A DNA stretch of 64,000 nt from NCBI GenBank assembly GCA_025617745.1, contig CM046864.1, positions 930,001 through 994,000 on the forward strand, read 5' to 3'. Origin of the DNA: Heliocidaris erythrogramma. Lineage: Eukaryota; Echinodermata; Echinoidea; Camarodonta; Echinometridae. How positions within the stretch are numbered: position 1 is the stretch's first letter; each line of letters begins with the position of its first letter. A model generated the notes under the pieces. That model was given only the letters and a program-made list of their open reading frames with translations. It ran no database searches and was not told the DNA's origin. Below are positions 42,901 through 54,642 of this stretch, piece after piece. Made by a program: the position numbers and the translations under genes.

Positions 42901-45021
42901 GGGACCACTTGTACAGGTAAGCTCTTACTGGTTAATGCTGGTATACAAAGCTTGATTATCAGTCATTTATACGAGAAGCGTTAGATATTTCAAGTCCACT
43001 TCCCATCAATTTCTGTGATAGTTTTACCTTGAAAAGTACCTATGAGAGGAACCATAATTGCATTGATTCTGATGCTACTTCATCCAGATGTAGAATTAGA
43101 AAAAAAATCGAATGTATAAGTTATAAAAATGACTTGTAGTTGATTAATCTAACTTCCTGGTTAAGCACGTCCTGGTTAATGCTGGTATACAAAGTCTGAT
43201 TATCAATCATTTATATGAGAAGCGTTAGATGATTCAAGTCCACTTCCCATCGATTTCTGAGATAGTCTTACTTTGAAAAGTAGCTATGCAGGAACCATAA
43301 TTGCATTGTTTCTGATGCTATTTCATCCAGAGTTAGAATTAGAAGAATCTAGTGCAAAACCTATGAAAATGACTTGTAGTTTTCTTTACCCAATTTTATT
43401 ATTTTTTTTTTGTTACCTACCTCTACTTCATGTTTGTAGATATAGACGAATGTATGACTGGAGATGACGATTGTGACGCTAATGCTACATGTAGCAACAG
43501 CGATGGTAGTTTTGCATGCGCCTGTAATCCTGGATACACTGGTAACGGGACCACTTGTACAGGTAAGCTCTTACTGGTTAATGCTGGTATACAAAGCTTG
43601 ATTATCAGTCATTTATACGAGAAGCATTAGATATTTCAAGTCCACTTCCCATCAATTTCTGAGATAGTTTTACCTTGAAAAGTAGCTATGCAGGAACCAT
43701 AATTGCATTGTTTCTGATGCTACTTCATCCAGAGTTAGAATTAGAAGAATCTAGTGTAGAACTTATGAAAATGACTTGTAGTTTTCTTTACCCAATTTTT
43801 TTTTTTTTTTTTTTTTTGTTACCTACCTCTACTTCATGTTTGTAGATATAGACGAATGTATGACTGGGGATGACGATTGTGACGCTAATGCTACATGTAG
43901 CAACAGCGATGGGAGTTTTGCATGCGCCTGTAATCCTGGATACACTGGTAACGGGACCACTTGTACAGGTAAGCTCTTACTGGTTAATGCTGGTATACAA
44001 AGCTTGATTATCAGTCATTTATACGAGAAGCATTAGATATTTCAAGTCCACTTCCCATCAATTTCTGAGATAGTTTTACCTTGAAAAGTACCTATGAGAG
44101 GAACCATAATTGCATTGATTCTGATGCTACTTCATCCAGAAGTAGAATTAGAAAAATCGAGTGTAGAACTCATGAAAATGACTTGTAGTTTTCTCTACCC
44201 AATTTTATTATTTTTTTTTTGTTACCTACCTCTACTTCATGTTTGTAGATATAGACGAATGTATGACTGGAGATGACGATTGTGACGCTAATGCTACATG
44301 TAGCAACATCGATGGTAGTTTTGCATGCGCCTGTAATCCTGGATACACTGGTAACGGGACCACTTGTACAGGTAAGCTCTTACTGGTTAATGCTGGTATA
44401 CAAAGCTTGATTATCAGTCATTTATACGAGAAGCGTTAGATATTTCAAGTCCACTTCCCATCAATTTCTGTGATAGTTTTACCTTGAAAAGTACGTATGA
44501 GAGGAACCATAATTGCATTGATTCTGATGCTACTTCATCCAGATGTAGAATTAGAAAAAAAAATCGAATGTATAAGTTATAAAAATGACTTGTAGTTGAT
44601 TAATCTAACTTCCTGGTTAAGCACTTCCTGGTTAATGCTGGTATACAAAGTCTGATTATCAATCATTTATATGAGAAGCGTTAGATGATTCAAGTCCACT
44701 TCCCATCGATTTCTGAGATAGTCTTACTTTGAAAAGTAGCTATGCAGGAACCATAATTGCATTGTTTCTGATGCTATTTCATCCAGAGTTAGAATTGGAA
44801 GAATCTAGTGCAAAACTTATGAAAATGACTTGTAGTTTACTTTATCCGATTTTATTAATTTTTTTTTTTTGTTACCTACCTCTACTTAATGTTTGTAGAT
44901 GTAGACGAATGTATGACTGGAGATGACGATTGTGACGCTAATGCTACATGTAGCAACAGCGATGGGAGTTTTGCATGCGCCTGTAATCCTGGATACACTG
45001 GTAACGGGACCACTTGTACAG
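39969..45021 (+). CDS. cbEGF exons 90-101
   Basis: Twelve exons start at 39969, 40370, 40776, 41180, 41585, 41986, 42391, 42794, 43440, 43846, 44249 and 44899. Exons 90-93 and 94-97 are a four-exon block repeated at 1,614-1,616 bp; 99-100 repeat 96-97 at 1,455 bp. Exons 90 and 94 are DINEC with Glu13-Asp14 (CEDNATC) and Ala22. Exons 92 and 96 have Arg21 and Val26. Exons 93, 97 and 100 have Ile21 (AACATCGATGG). Exon 101 is DVDEC. Exonless units precede exons 98 and 101. Confidence 0.9.
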
Positions 45022-45548
45022 GTAAGCTCTTACTGGTTAATGCTGGTATACAAAGTTTTATTATCAATCATTAATATGAGAAGCATTAGATATTTCAAGC
45101 CCATTTCCCATCAGTTTCTGAGATAGTTTTACCTTGAAAAGTACCTATGAGAGGAACCATTATTGCATTGATTCTGATGCTACTTCATCCAGATGTAGAA
45201 TTAGAAAAAAAAATCGAATGTATAAGTTATAAAAATGACTTGTAGTTGATTAATCTAACTTCCTGGTTAAGCAATTCCTGGTTAATGCTAGTATACAAAG
45301 TCTGATTATCAATCATTTATATGAGAAGCGTTAAATGATTCAAGTCCACTTCCCATCGATTTCTGAGATAGTCTTACTTTGAAAAGTAGCTATGCAGGAA
45401 CCATAATTGCATTGTTTCTGATGCTACTTCATCCAGAGTTAGAAGGGGAAAAATCGAGGGTATAAGTTATGAAATTTACTTGTAGTTTTCTTTCTCCAAT
45501 TTCATGAATCGTTTTTTGTTGTTACCTACCTCTGCCTCATGCTTGTAG

Positions 45549-45670
45549 ATATAAACGAATGTATGACTAGAATGACGATTGTGACGATAATGCTACATGT
45601 AGCAACAGCGCTGGTAGTTTTGCATGCGCCTGTAATCCTGGATACACTGGTAACGGGACCACTTGTACAG
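45549..45670 (+). pseudogene. Frameshifted cbEGF exon (number 102)
   Basis: The exon is 122 nt instead of 123. Where sisters read ACTGGAGATGACG this copy reads ACTAGAATGACG, a net loss of one base after Met6-Thr7. The frame after that no longer encodes EGF residues, and five of the six cysteines are lost. Acceptor and donor (GTAAGC) look normal, so if included it would also throw every later exon out of frame; if skipped, the frame is restored because neighbouring exons are symmetric. Its nearest relatives are the DINEC/Ala22 exons at 51364 and 53590. An assembly or sequencing error is possible. Confidence 0.85.
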
Positions 45671-45951
45671 GTAAGCACTTCCTGGTTAATGCTGGTATAC
45701 AAAGTTTGATTATCAATCATTAATATGAGAAGCATTAGATATTTCAAACCCACTTCCCATCAGTTTCTGAGATAGTTTTACCTTGAAAAGTAGCTATGCA
45801 GGAACCATAAATGCATTGTTTCTGATGCTACTTCATCCAGAGTTAGAATTAGAAGAATCTAGTGTAGAACTTATGAAAATGACTTGTAGTTTTCTTTACC
45901 CAATTTTCTTTATTTATTTTTTTGTTACCTACCTCTACTTCATGTTTGTAG

Positions 45952-48742
45952 ATATAGACGAATGCATGACTGGAGATGACGATTGTGACGCTAATGCTAC
46001 ATGTAGCAACAGCGATGGTAGTTTTGCATGCGCCTGTAATCCTGGATACACTGGTAACGGGACCACTTGTACAGGTAAGCTCTTACTGGTTAATGCTGGT
46101 ATACAAAGCTTGATTATCAATCATTTATACGAGAAGCTTTAGATATTTCAAGTCCACTTCCCATCAATTTCTGAGATAGTCTTACTTTGAAAAGTAGCTA
46201 TGCAGGAACCATAATTGCATTGTTTCTGATGGTACATCATCCACAGTTAGAATTAGAAAAATCGAGTGTAGAACTTATAGAATGACTTGTAGTTTTCTTT
46301 ATCCAATTTTGTTATTTTTTTTGTTGTTACCTACCTCTATTTCATGTTTGTAGATGTAGACGAATGTATGACTGGAGATGACGATTGTGACGCTAATGCT
46401 ACATGTAGCAACAGCGATGGTAGTTTTGCATGCGCCTGTAATCCTGGATACACTGGTAACGGGACCACTTGTACAGGTAAGCTCTTACTGGTTAATGCTG
46501 GTATACAAAGTTTGATTATCAATCATTAATATGAGAAGCATTAGATATTTCAAGCCCACTTCCCATCAGTTTCTGTGATAGTTTTACCTTGAAAAGTACC
46601 TATGAGAGGAACCATAATTGCATTGATTCTGATGGTACTTCATCCACAGTTAGAATTAGAAAAATCGAGTGTAGAACTTATGAAAATGACTTGTAGTTTT
46701 CTTTACCCAATTTTATTAATTTTTTTGTTTTTGTTACGTACCTCTACTTCATGTTTGTAGATATAGACGAATGTATGACTGGAGATGACGATTGTGACGC
46801 TAATGCTACATGTAGCAACAGCGATGGCAGTTTTGCATGCGCCTGTAATCCTGGATACACTGGTAACGAGACCACTTGTACAGGTAAGCTCTTACTGGTT
46901 AATGCTGGTATACAAAGTTTCATTATCAATCATTAATATGAGAAGCAGTAGATATTTCAAGCCCACTTCCCATCAGTTTCTGTGATAGTTTTACCTTGAA
47001 AAGTACCTATGAGAGGAACCATAATTGCATTGATTCTGATGCTACTTCATCCAGATGTAGAATTAGAAAAAAAAATCGAATGTATAAGTTATAAAAATGA
47101 CTTGTAGTTGATTAATCTAACTTCCTGGTTAAAGCACTTCCTGGTTAATGCTGGTATACAAAGTCTGATTATCAATCATTTATATGAGAAGCGTTAGATG
47201 ATTTCAAGTCCACTTCCCATCGATTTCTGAGATAGTCTTACTTTTAAAAGTAGCTATGCAGGAACCATAATTGCATTGTTTCTGATGCTATTTCATCCAG
47301 AGTTAGAATTAGAAGAATCTAGTGCAAAACTTATGAAAATGACTTGTAGTTTACTTTATCCGATTTTATTAATTTTTTTTTTGTTACCTACCTCTACTTC
47401 ATGTTTGTAGATGTAGACGAATGTATGACTGGAGATGACGATTGTGACGCTAATGCTACATGTAGCAACAGCGATGGTAGTTTTGCATGCGCCTGTAATC
47501 CTGGATACACTGGTAACGGGACCACTTGTACAGGTAAACTCTTACTGGTTAATGCTGGTATACAAAGCTTGATTATCAGTCATTTATACGAGAAGCATTA
47601 GACATTTCAAGTCCACTTACCATCAATTTCTGAGATAGTCTTACTTTGAAAAGTAGCTATGCAGGAACCATAATTGCATTGTTTCTGATGCTACTTCATC
47701 CAGAGTTAGAATTAGAAAAATCGAGAGTATAACTTATGAAAATTACTTGTAGTTTTCTTTCTCCAATTTTATGAATCGTTTTTTGTTGTTACCTACCTCT
47801 ACTTCATGTTTGTAGATATAGACGAATGTATGACTGGAGATGACGATTGTGACGCTAATGCTACATGTAGCAACAGCGATGGGAGTTTTGCATGCTCCTG
47901 TAATCCTGGATACACTGGTAACGGGACCACTTGTACAGGTAAGCTCTTACTGGTTAATGCTGGTACACAAAATTTGATTATCAATCATTTATATAAGAAG
48001 CATTAGATATTTCAAGCCCACTTCCCATCAGTTTCTGAGATAGTCTTACTTTGAAAAGTAGCTATGCAGGAACCATAATTGCATTGTTTCTGATGCTACT
48101 TCATCCAGAGTTAGAATTAGAAAAATCGAGAGTAGAACTTATGAAAATGACTTGTAGTTTTCTTTACCCAATTTTTTTTTTTTTTTTTTTGGTTACCTAC
48201 CTCTACTTCATGTTTGTAGATATAGACGAATGCATGACTGGAGATGACGATTGTGACGCTAATGCTACATGTAGCAACAGCTATGGGAGTTTTGCATGCG
48301 CCTGTAATCCTGGATACACTGGTAACGGGACCACTTGTACAGGTAAGCTCTTACTGGTTAATGCTGGTATACAAAGCTTGATTATCAATCATTTATACGA
48401 GAAGCATTAGATATTTCAAGTCCCCTTCCCATCAATTTCTGAGATAGTCTTACTTTGAAAAGTAGCTATGCAGGAACCATAATTGCATTGTTTCTGATGG
48501 TACTTCATCCACAGTTAAAATTAGAAAAATCGAGTGTAGAACTTATAGAATGACTTGTAGTTTTCTTTATCCAATTTTATTATTTTTTTTTGTTACCTAC
48601 CTCTACTTCATGTTTGTAGATATAGACGAATGTATGACTGGAGATGACGATTGTGACGCTAATGCTACATGTAGCAACAGCGATGGTAGTTTTGCATGCG
48701 CCTGTAATCCTGGATACACTGGTAACGGGACCACTTGTACAG
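45952..48742 (+). CDS. cbEGF exons 103-109
   Basis: Seven exons start at 45952, 46354, 46761, 47411, 47816, 48220 and 48620. Exons 104 and 106 read DVDEC. Exon 105 has Glu for Gly37 (NETTC), which keeps the N-x-T sequon. Exon 106 has donor GTAAAC. Exon 107 is a CSCN type. Exon 108 has Tyr for Asp22 (SNSYGSF), the only Tyr seen at this place. An exonless unit precedes exon 106. Confidence 0.9.
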
Positions 48743-48862
48743 GTAAGCTCTTACTTGTTAATGCTGGTATATAAAGGTTGATTATCAATCATTTATATGA
48801 GAAGCATTATATATTTCAAGCCCACTTCCCATCAATTTCTGAGATAGTCTTACATTGAAAAG

Positions 48863-49224
48863 TAATAATAATAATAATTTATAATAATAATCAGCTTTTA
48901 TATAGCGCCTAATACATCGGAGATGTCTCTAAGCGCTTTAGAGATATATTATTACCCTGGTCATCGGATTCTGGCATGCCCGCACACAATGTATGCACAT
49001 TCTCCGCTCCCTGGGGAGTATTCCAGCCAGTCGCCTGTTAAGCGCACACATGCTAAGCAAAGGACATTAACTTTCGCCATCCTACCGGGTACCCATTTAA
49101 CACCTGGGTGGAGAGTGGCAAATGTAGATTAACGTCTTGCCAAAGGACGCTAGTGCTGCGGTGGGATTCGAACCCCGGACCTCGTGGTTCACAGTCCAGG
49201 GACTTATCCACTGATCCACAACAC
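48863..49224 (-). mobile_element. tRNA-derived SINE, copy 3
   Basis: Same element and junctions as the other copies, between exons 109 and 110. Its (TAA)n tail is interrupted (ATAATAATTTATAATAATAATCAG). The unit after it carries a CSCN exon, as after copy 2. Confidence 0.87.
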
Positions 49225-49384
49225 CTATGAGAGGTACCGTAATTGCATTGATTCTGATGCTACTTCATCCAGAGATAGAATTAGAAAAATCGAGAGTATA
49301 ACTTATGAAAATTACTTGTAGTTTTCTTTCTCCAATTTTATGAATCGTTTTTTGTTGTTACCTACCTCTACTTCATGTTTGTAG

Positions 49385-51893
49385 ATATAGACGAATGTAT
49401 GACTGGAGATGACGATTGTGACGCTAATGCTACATGTAGCAACAGCGATGGGAGTTTTGCATGCTCCTGTAATCCTGGATACACTGGTAACGGGACCACT
49501 TGTACAGGTAAGCACTTCCTGGTTAATGCTGGTACACAAAGTTTGATTATCAACCATTAATATGAGAAGCATTAGATATTTCAAGCCCACTTCCCATCAG
49601 TTTCTGAGATAGTTTTTCCTTGAAAAGTAGCTATGCAGGAACCATAATTGCATTGTTTCTGATGCTACTTGATCCAGAAATAGGATTAGAAGAATCTAGT
49701 GTAGAACTTATGAAAATGACTTGTAGTTTTCTTTACCCAATTTTATTTATTTATTTTTTTGTTACCTACCTCTACTTCATGTTTGTAGATATAGACGAAT
49801 GCATGACTGGAGATGACGATTGTGACGCTAATGCTACATGTAGCAACAGCGATGGGAGTTTTGCATGCGCCTGTAATCCTGGATACACTGGTAACGGGAC
49901 CACTTGTACAGGTAAGCTCTTACTTGTTATTGCTGGTATACAAAGCTTGATTATCAATCATTTATACGAGAAGCATTAGATATTTCAAGTCCACTTCCCA
50001 TCAATTTCTGAGATAGTCTTACTTTGAAAAGTAGCTATGCAGGAACCATAATTGCATTGTTTCTGATGGTACTTCATCCACAGTTAGAATTAGAAAAATC
50101 GAGTGTAGAACTTATAGAATGACTTGTAGTTTTCTTTCTCCAATTTTATTAATTTTTTTGTTTTTTGTTACCTACCTCTACTTGATGTTTGTAGATATAG
50201 ACGAATGTATGACTGGAGATGACGATTGTGACGCTAATGCTACATGTAGCAACAGCGATGGTAGTTTTGCATGCGCCTGTAATCCTGGATACACTGGTAA
50301 CGGGACCACTTGTACAGGTAAGCTCTTACTTGTTAATGCTGGTATACAAAGGTTGATTATCAATCATTTATATGAGAAGCATTAGATATTTCAAGCCCAC
50401 TTCCCATCAATTTCTGAGATAGTCTTACATTGAAAAGTAATAATAATAATAATAATAATAATATTCAGCTTTTATATAGCGCCTAATACATTGGAGATGT
50501 CTCTAAGCGCTTTACAGATATATTATTATCCTGGTCATCGGATTCTGGCATGCTCGCACACAATGTATGCACATTCTCCGCTCCCTGGGGAGTATTCCAG
50601 CCAGTCGCCTGTTAAGCGCACACATGCTAAGCAAAGGACATTAACTTTCGCCATCCTACCGGGTACCCATTTAACACCTGGGTGGAGAGTGGCAAATGTA
50701 GATTAACGTCTTGCCAAAGGACGCTAGTGCTGCGGTGGGATTCGAACCCCGGACCTCGTGGTTCACAGTCCAGGGATTTATCCACTGATCCACAACACCT
50801 ATGAGAGGTACCGTAATTGCATTGATTCTGATGCTACTTCATCCAGAGTTAGAATTAGAAAAATCGAGAGTATAACTCATGAAAATGACTTGTAGTTTTC
50901 TTTATCCAATTTTATGAATCTTTTTTTGTTGTTACCTACCTCTGCCTCATGTTTGTAGATATAAACGAATGTATGACTGGAGATGACGATTGTGATGCTA
51001 ATGCTACATGTAGCAACAGCGCTGGGAGTTTTGCATGCGCCTGTAATCCTGGATACACTGGTAACGGGACCACCTGCACCGGTAAGCACTTCCTGGTTAA
51101 TGCTGGTATACAAAGTTTTATTATCAATCATTAATATGAGAAGCATTAGATATTTCAAGTCCACTTCCCATCAATTTCTGAGATAGTCTTACTTTGAAAA
51201 GTAGCTATCCAGGAACCATAATTGCATTGTTTCTGATGCTACTTCATCCAGAGTTAGAAGGGGAAAAATCGAGGGTATAAGTTATAAAATTTACTTGTAG
51301 TTTTCTTTCTCCAATTTTATGAATCGTTTTTTGTTGTTACCTACCTCTGCCTCATGCTTGTAGATATAAACGAATGTATGACCGGAGATGACGATTGTGA
51401 CGATAATGCTACATGTAGCAACAGCGCTGGTAGTTTTGCATGCGCCTGTAATCCTGGATACACTGGTAACGGGACCACTTGTACAGGTAAGCACTTCCTG
51501 GTTAATGCTGGTATACAAAGTTTGATTATCAATCATTAATATGAGAAGCATTAGATATTTCAAACCCACTTCCCATCAGTTTCTGAGATAGTTTTACCTT
51601 GAAAAGTAGCTATGCAGGAACCATAATTGCATTGTTTCTGATGCTACTTCATCCAGAGTTAGAATTAGAAGAATCTAGTGTAGAACTTATGAAAATGACT
51701 TGTAGTTTTCTTTACCCAATTTTATTATTATTATTTTTTTTTTTTACCTACCTCTACTTTATGTTTGTAGATATAGACGAATGTATGACTGGAGATGACG
51801 ATTGTGACGCTAATGCTACATGTAGCAACAGGGATGGTAGTTTTGCATGCGCCTGTAATCCTGGATACACTGGTAACGGGACCACTTGTACAG
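49385..51893 (+). CDS. cbEGF exons 110-115 (includes the first copy of the 2,226-bp block)
   Basis: Six exons start at 49385, 49789, 50195, 50959, 51364 and 51771. Exon 110 is a CSCN type. Exon 113 is DINEC/Ala22 and ends ACCTGCACCG|GTAAGC, with CCG instead of CAG before the donor. Exon 114 is DINEC with Asp14 (CDDNATC). Exon 115 has Arg21. Exons 112-115, with the SINE after exon 112 and the exonless unit after exon 115, make up the block that is repeated next. Confidence 0.9.
50438..50798 (-). mobile_element. tRNA-derived SINE, copy 4
   Basis: Same element and junctions as the others, between exons 112 and 113. Distinguished from copies 1-3 by CATTGGAG, GCTCGCAC and CAGGGATTTATCC, shared only with copy 5. 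The exon after it is of the DINEC/Ala22 type, as after copy 1. Confidence 0.87.
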
Positions 51894-52420
51894 GTAAGCT
51901 CTTACTGGTTAATGCTGGTATACAAAGCTTGATTATCAGTCATTTATACGAGAAGCATTAGATATTTCAAGTCCACTTCCCATCAATTTCTGAGATAGTT
52001 TTACCTTGAAAAGTACCTATGAGAGGAACCATAATTGCATTGATTCTGATGCTACTTCATCCAGAAGTAGAATTAGAAAAAAAAATCGAATGTATAAGTT
52101 ATAAAAATGACTTGTAGTTGATTAAATAACTTCCTGGTTAAGCACTTCCTGGTTAATGCTGGTATACAAAGTCTGATTATCAATCATTTATGTGAGAAGC
52201 ATTAGATATTTCAAGTCCACTTCCCATCAATTTCTGAGATAGTCTTACTTTGAAAAGTAGCTATGCAGGAACCATAATTGCATTGTTTCTGATGGTACTT
52301 CATCCACAGTTAGAATTAGAAAAATCGAGTGTAGAACTTATAGAATGACTTGTAGTTTTCTTTCTCCAATTTTATTAATTTTTTTGTTTTTTGTTACCTA
52401 CCTCTACTTGATGTTTGTAG

Positions 52421-54119
52421 ATATAGACGAATGTATGACTGGAGATGACGATTGTGACGCTAATGCTACATGTAGCAACAGCGATGGTAGTTTTGCATGC
52501 GCCTGTAATCCTGGATACACTGGTAACGGGACCACTTGTACAGGTAAGCTCTTACTTGTTAATGCTGGTATACAAAGGTTGATTATCAATCATTTATATG
52601 AGAAGCATTAGATATTTCAAGCCCACTTCCCATCAATTTCTGAGATAGTCTTACATTGAAAAGTAATAATAATAATAATAATAATAATATTCAGCTTTTA
52701 TATAGCGCCTAATACATTGGAGATGTCTCTAAGCGCTTTACAGATATATTATTATCCTGGTCATCGGATTCTGGCATGCTCGCACACAATGTATGCACAT
52801 TCTCCGCTCCCTGGGGAGTATTCCAGCCAGTCGCCTGTTAAGCGCACACATGCTAAGCAAAGGACATTAACTTTCGCCATCCTACCGGGTACCCATTTAA
52901 CACCTGGGTGGAGAGTGGCAAATGTAGATTAACGTCTTGCCAAAGGACGCTAGTGCTGCGGTGGGATTCGAACCCCGGACCTCGTGGTTCACAGTCCAGG
53001 GATTTATCCACTGATCCACAACACCTATGAGAGGTACCGTAATTGCATTGATTCTGATGCTACTTCATCCAGAGTTAGAATTAGAAAAATCGAGAGTATA
53101 ACTCATGAAAATGACTTGTAGTTTTCTTTATCCAATTTTATGAATCTTTTTTTGTTGTTACCTACCTCTGCCTCATGTTTGTAGATATAAACGAATGTAT
53201 GACTGGAGATGACGATTGTGATGCTAATGCTACATGTAGCAACAGCGCTGGGAGTTTTGCATGCGCCTGTAATCCTGGATACACTGGTAACGGGACCACC
53301 TGCACCGGTAAGCACTTCCTGGTTAATGCTGGTATACAAAGTTTTATTATCAATCATTAATATGAGAAGCATTAGATATTTCAAGTCCACTTCCCATCAA
53401 TTTCTGAGATAGTCTTACTTTGAAAAGTAGCTATCCAGGAACCATAATTGCATTGTTTCTGATGCTACTTCATCCAGAGTTAGAAGGGGAAAAATCGAGG
53501 GTATAAGTTATAAAATTTACTTGTAGTTTTCTTTCTCCAATTTTATGAATCGTTTTTTGTTGTTACCTACCTCTGCCTCATGCTTGTAGATATAAACGAA
53601 TGTATGACCGGAGATGACGATTGTGACGATAATGCTACATGTAGCAACAGCGCTGGTAGTTTTGCATGCGCCTGTAATCCTGGATACACTGGTAACGGGA
53701 CCACTTGTACAGGTAAGCACTTCCTGGTTAATGCTGGTATACAAAGTTTGATTATCAATCATTAATATGAGAAGCATTAGATATTTCAAACCCACTTCCC
53801 ATCAGTTTCTGAGATAGTTTTACCTTGAAAAGTAGCTATGCAGGAACCATAATTGCATTGTTTCTGATGCTACTTCATCCAGAGTTAGAATTAGAAGAAT
53901 CTAGTGTAGAACTTATGAAAATGACTTGTAGTTTTCTTTACCCAATTTTATTATTATTATTTTTTTTTTTTACCTACCTCTACTTTATGTTTGTAGATAT
54001 AGACGAATGTATGACTGGAGATGACGATTGTGACGCTAATGCTACATGTAGCAACAGGGATGGTAGTTTTGCATGCGCCTGTAATCCTGGATACACTGGT
54101 AACGGGACCACTTGTACAG
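52421..54119 (+). CDS. cbEGF exons 116-119 (second copy of the 2,226-bp block)
   Basis: Exons start at 52421, 53185, 53590 and 53997, each exactly 2,226 bp after exons 112-115. The SINE between the first two and the exonless unit after the last are also repeated at the same offset. By eye the copies appear identical through exon, intron and SINE, including the shared GATTAAATAAC in the exonless unit. Confidence 0.9.
52664..53024 (-). mobile_element. tRNA-derived SINE, copy 5
   Basis: Exact-looking duplicate of the copy at 50438, placed 2,226 bp downstream as part of the block duplication. Confidence 0.88.
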
Positions 54120-54642
54120 GTAAGCTCTTACTGGTTAATGCTGGTATACAAAGCTTGATTATCAGTCATTTATACGAGAAGCATTAGATATTTCAAGTCC
54201 ACTTCCCATCAATTTCTGAGATAGTTTTACCTTGAAAAGTACCTATGAGAGGAACCATAATTGCATTGATTCTGATGCTACTTCATCCAGAAGTAGAATT
54301 AGAAAAAAAAATCGAATGTATAAGTTATAAAAATGACTTGTAGTTGATTAAATAACTTCCTGGTTAAGCACTTCCTGGTTAATGCTGGTATACAAAGTCT
54401 GATTATCAATCATTTATGTGAGAAGCATTAGATATTTCAAGTCCACTTCCCATCAATTTCTGAGATAGTCTTACTTTGAAAAGTAGCTATGCAGGAACCA
54501 TAATTGCATTGTTTCTGATGGTACTTCATCCAGAGTTAGAATTAGAAGAATCTAGTGTAGAACTTATGAAAATGACTTGTAGTTTTCTTTACCCATTTTT
54601 TTTTTTTTTTTTTTGTTACCTACCTCTACTTCATGTTTGTAG

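Noticed and set aside
28654-52932. Short frames of 69-71 residues recurring in the five SINE copies
   Set aside because: They lie inside a tRNA-derived SINE and run antisense to its pol III promoter boxes.
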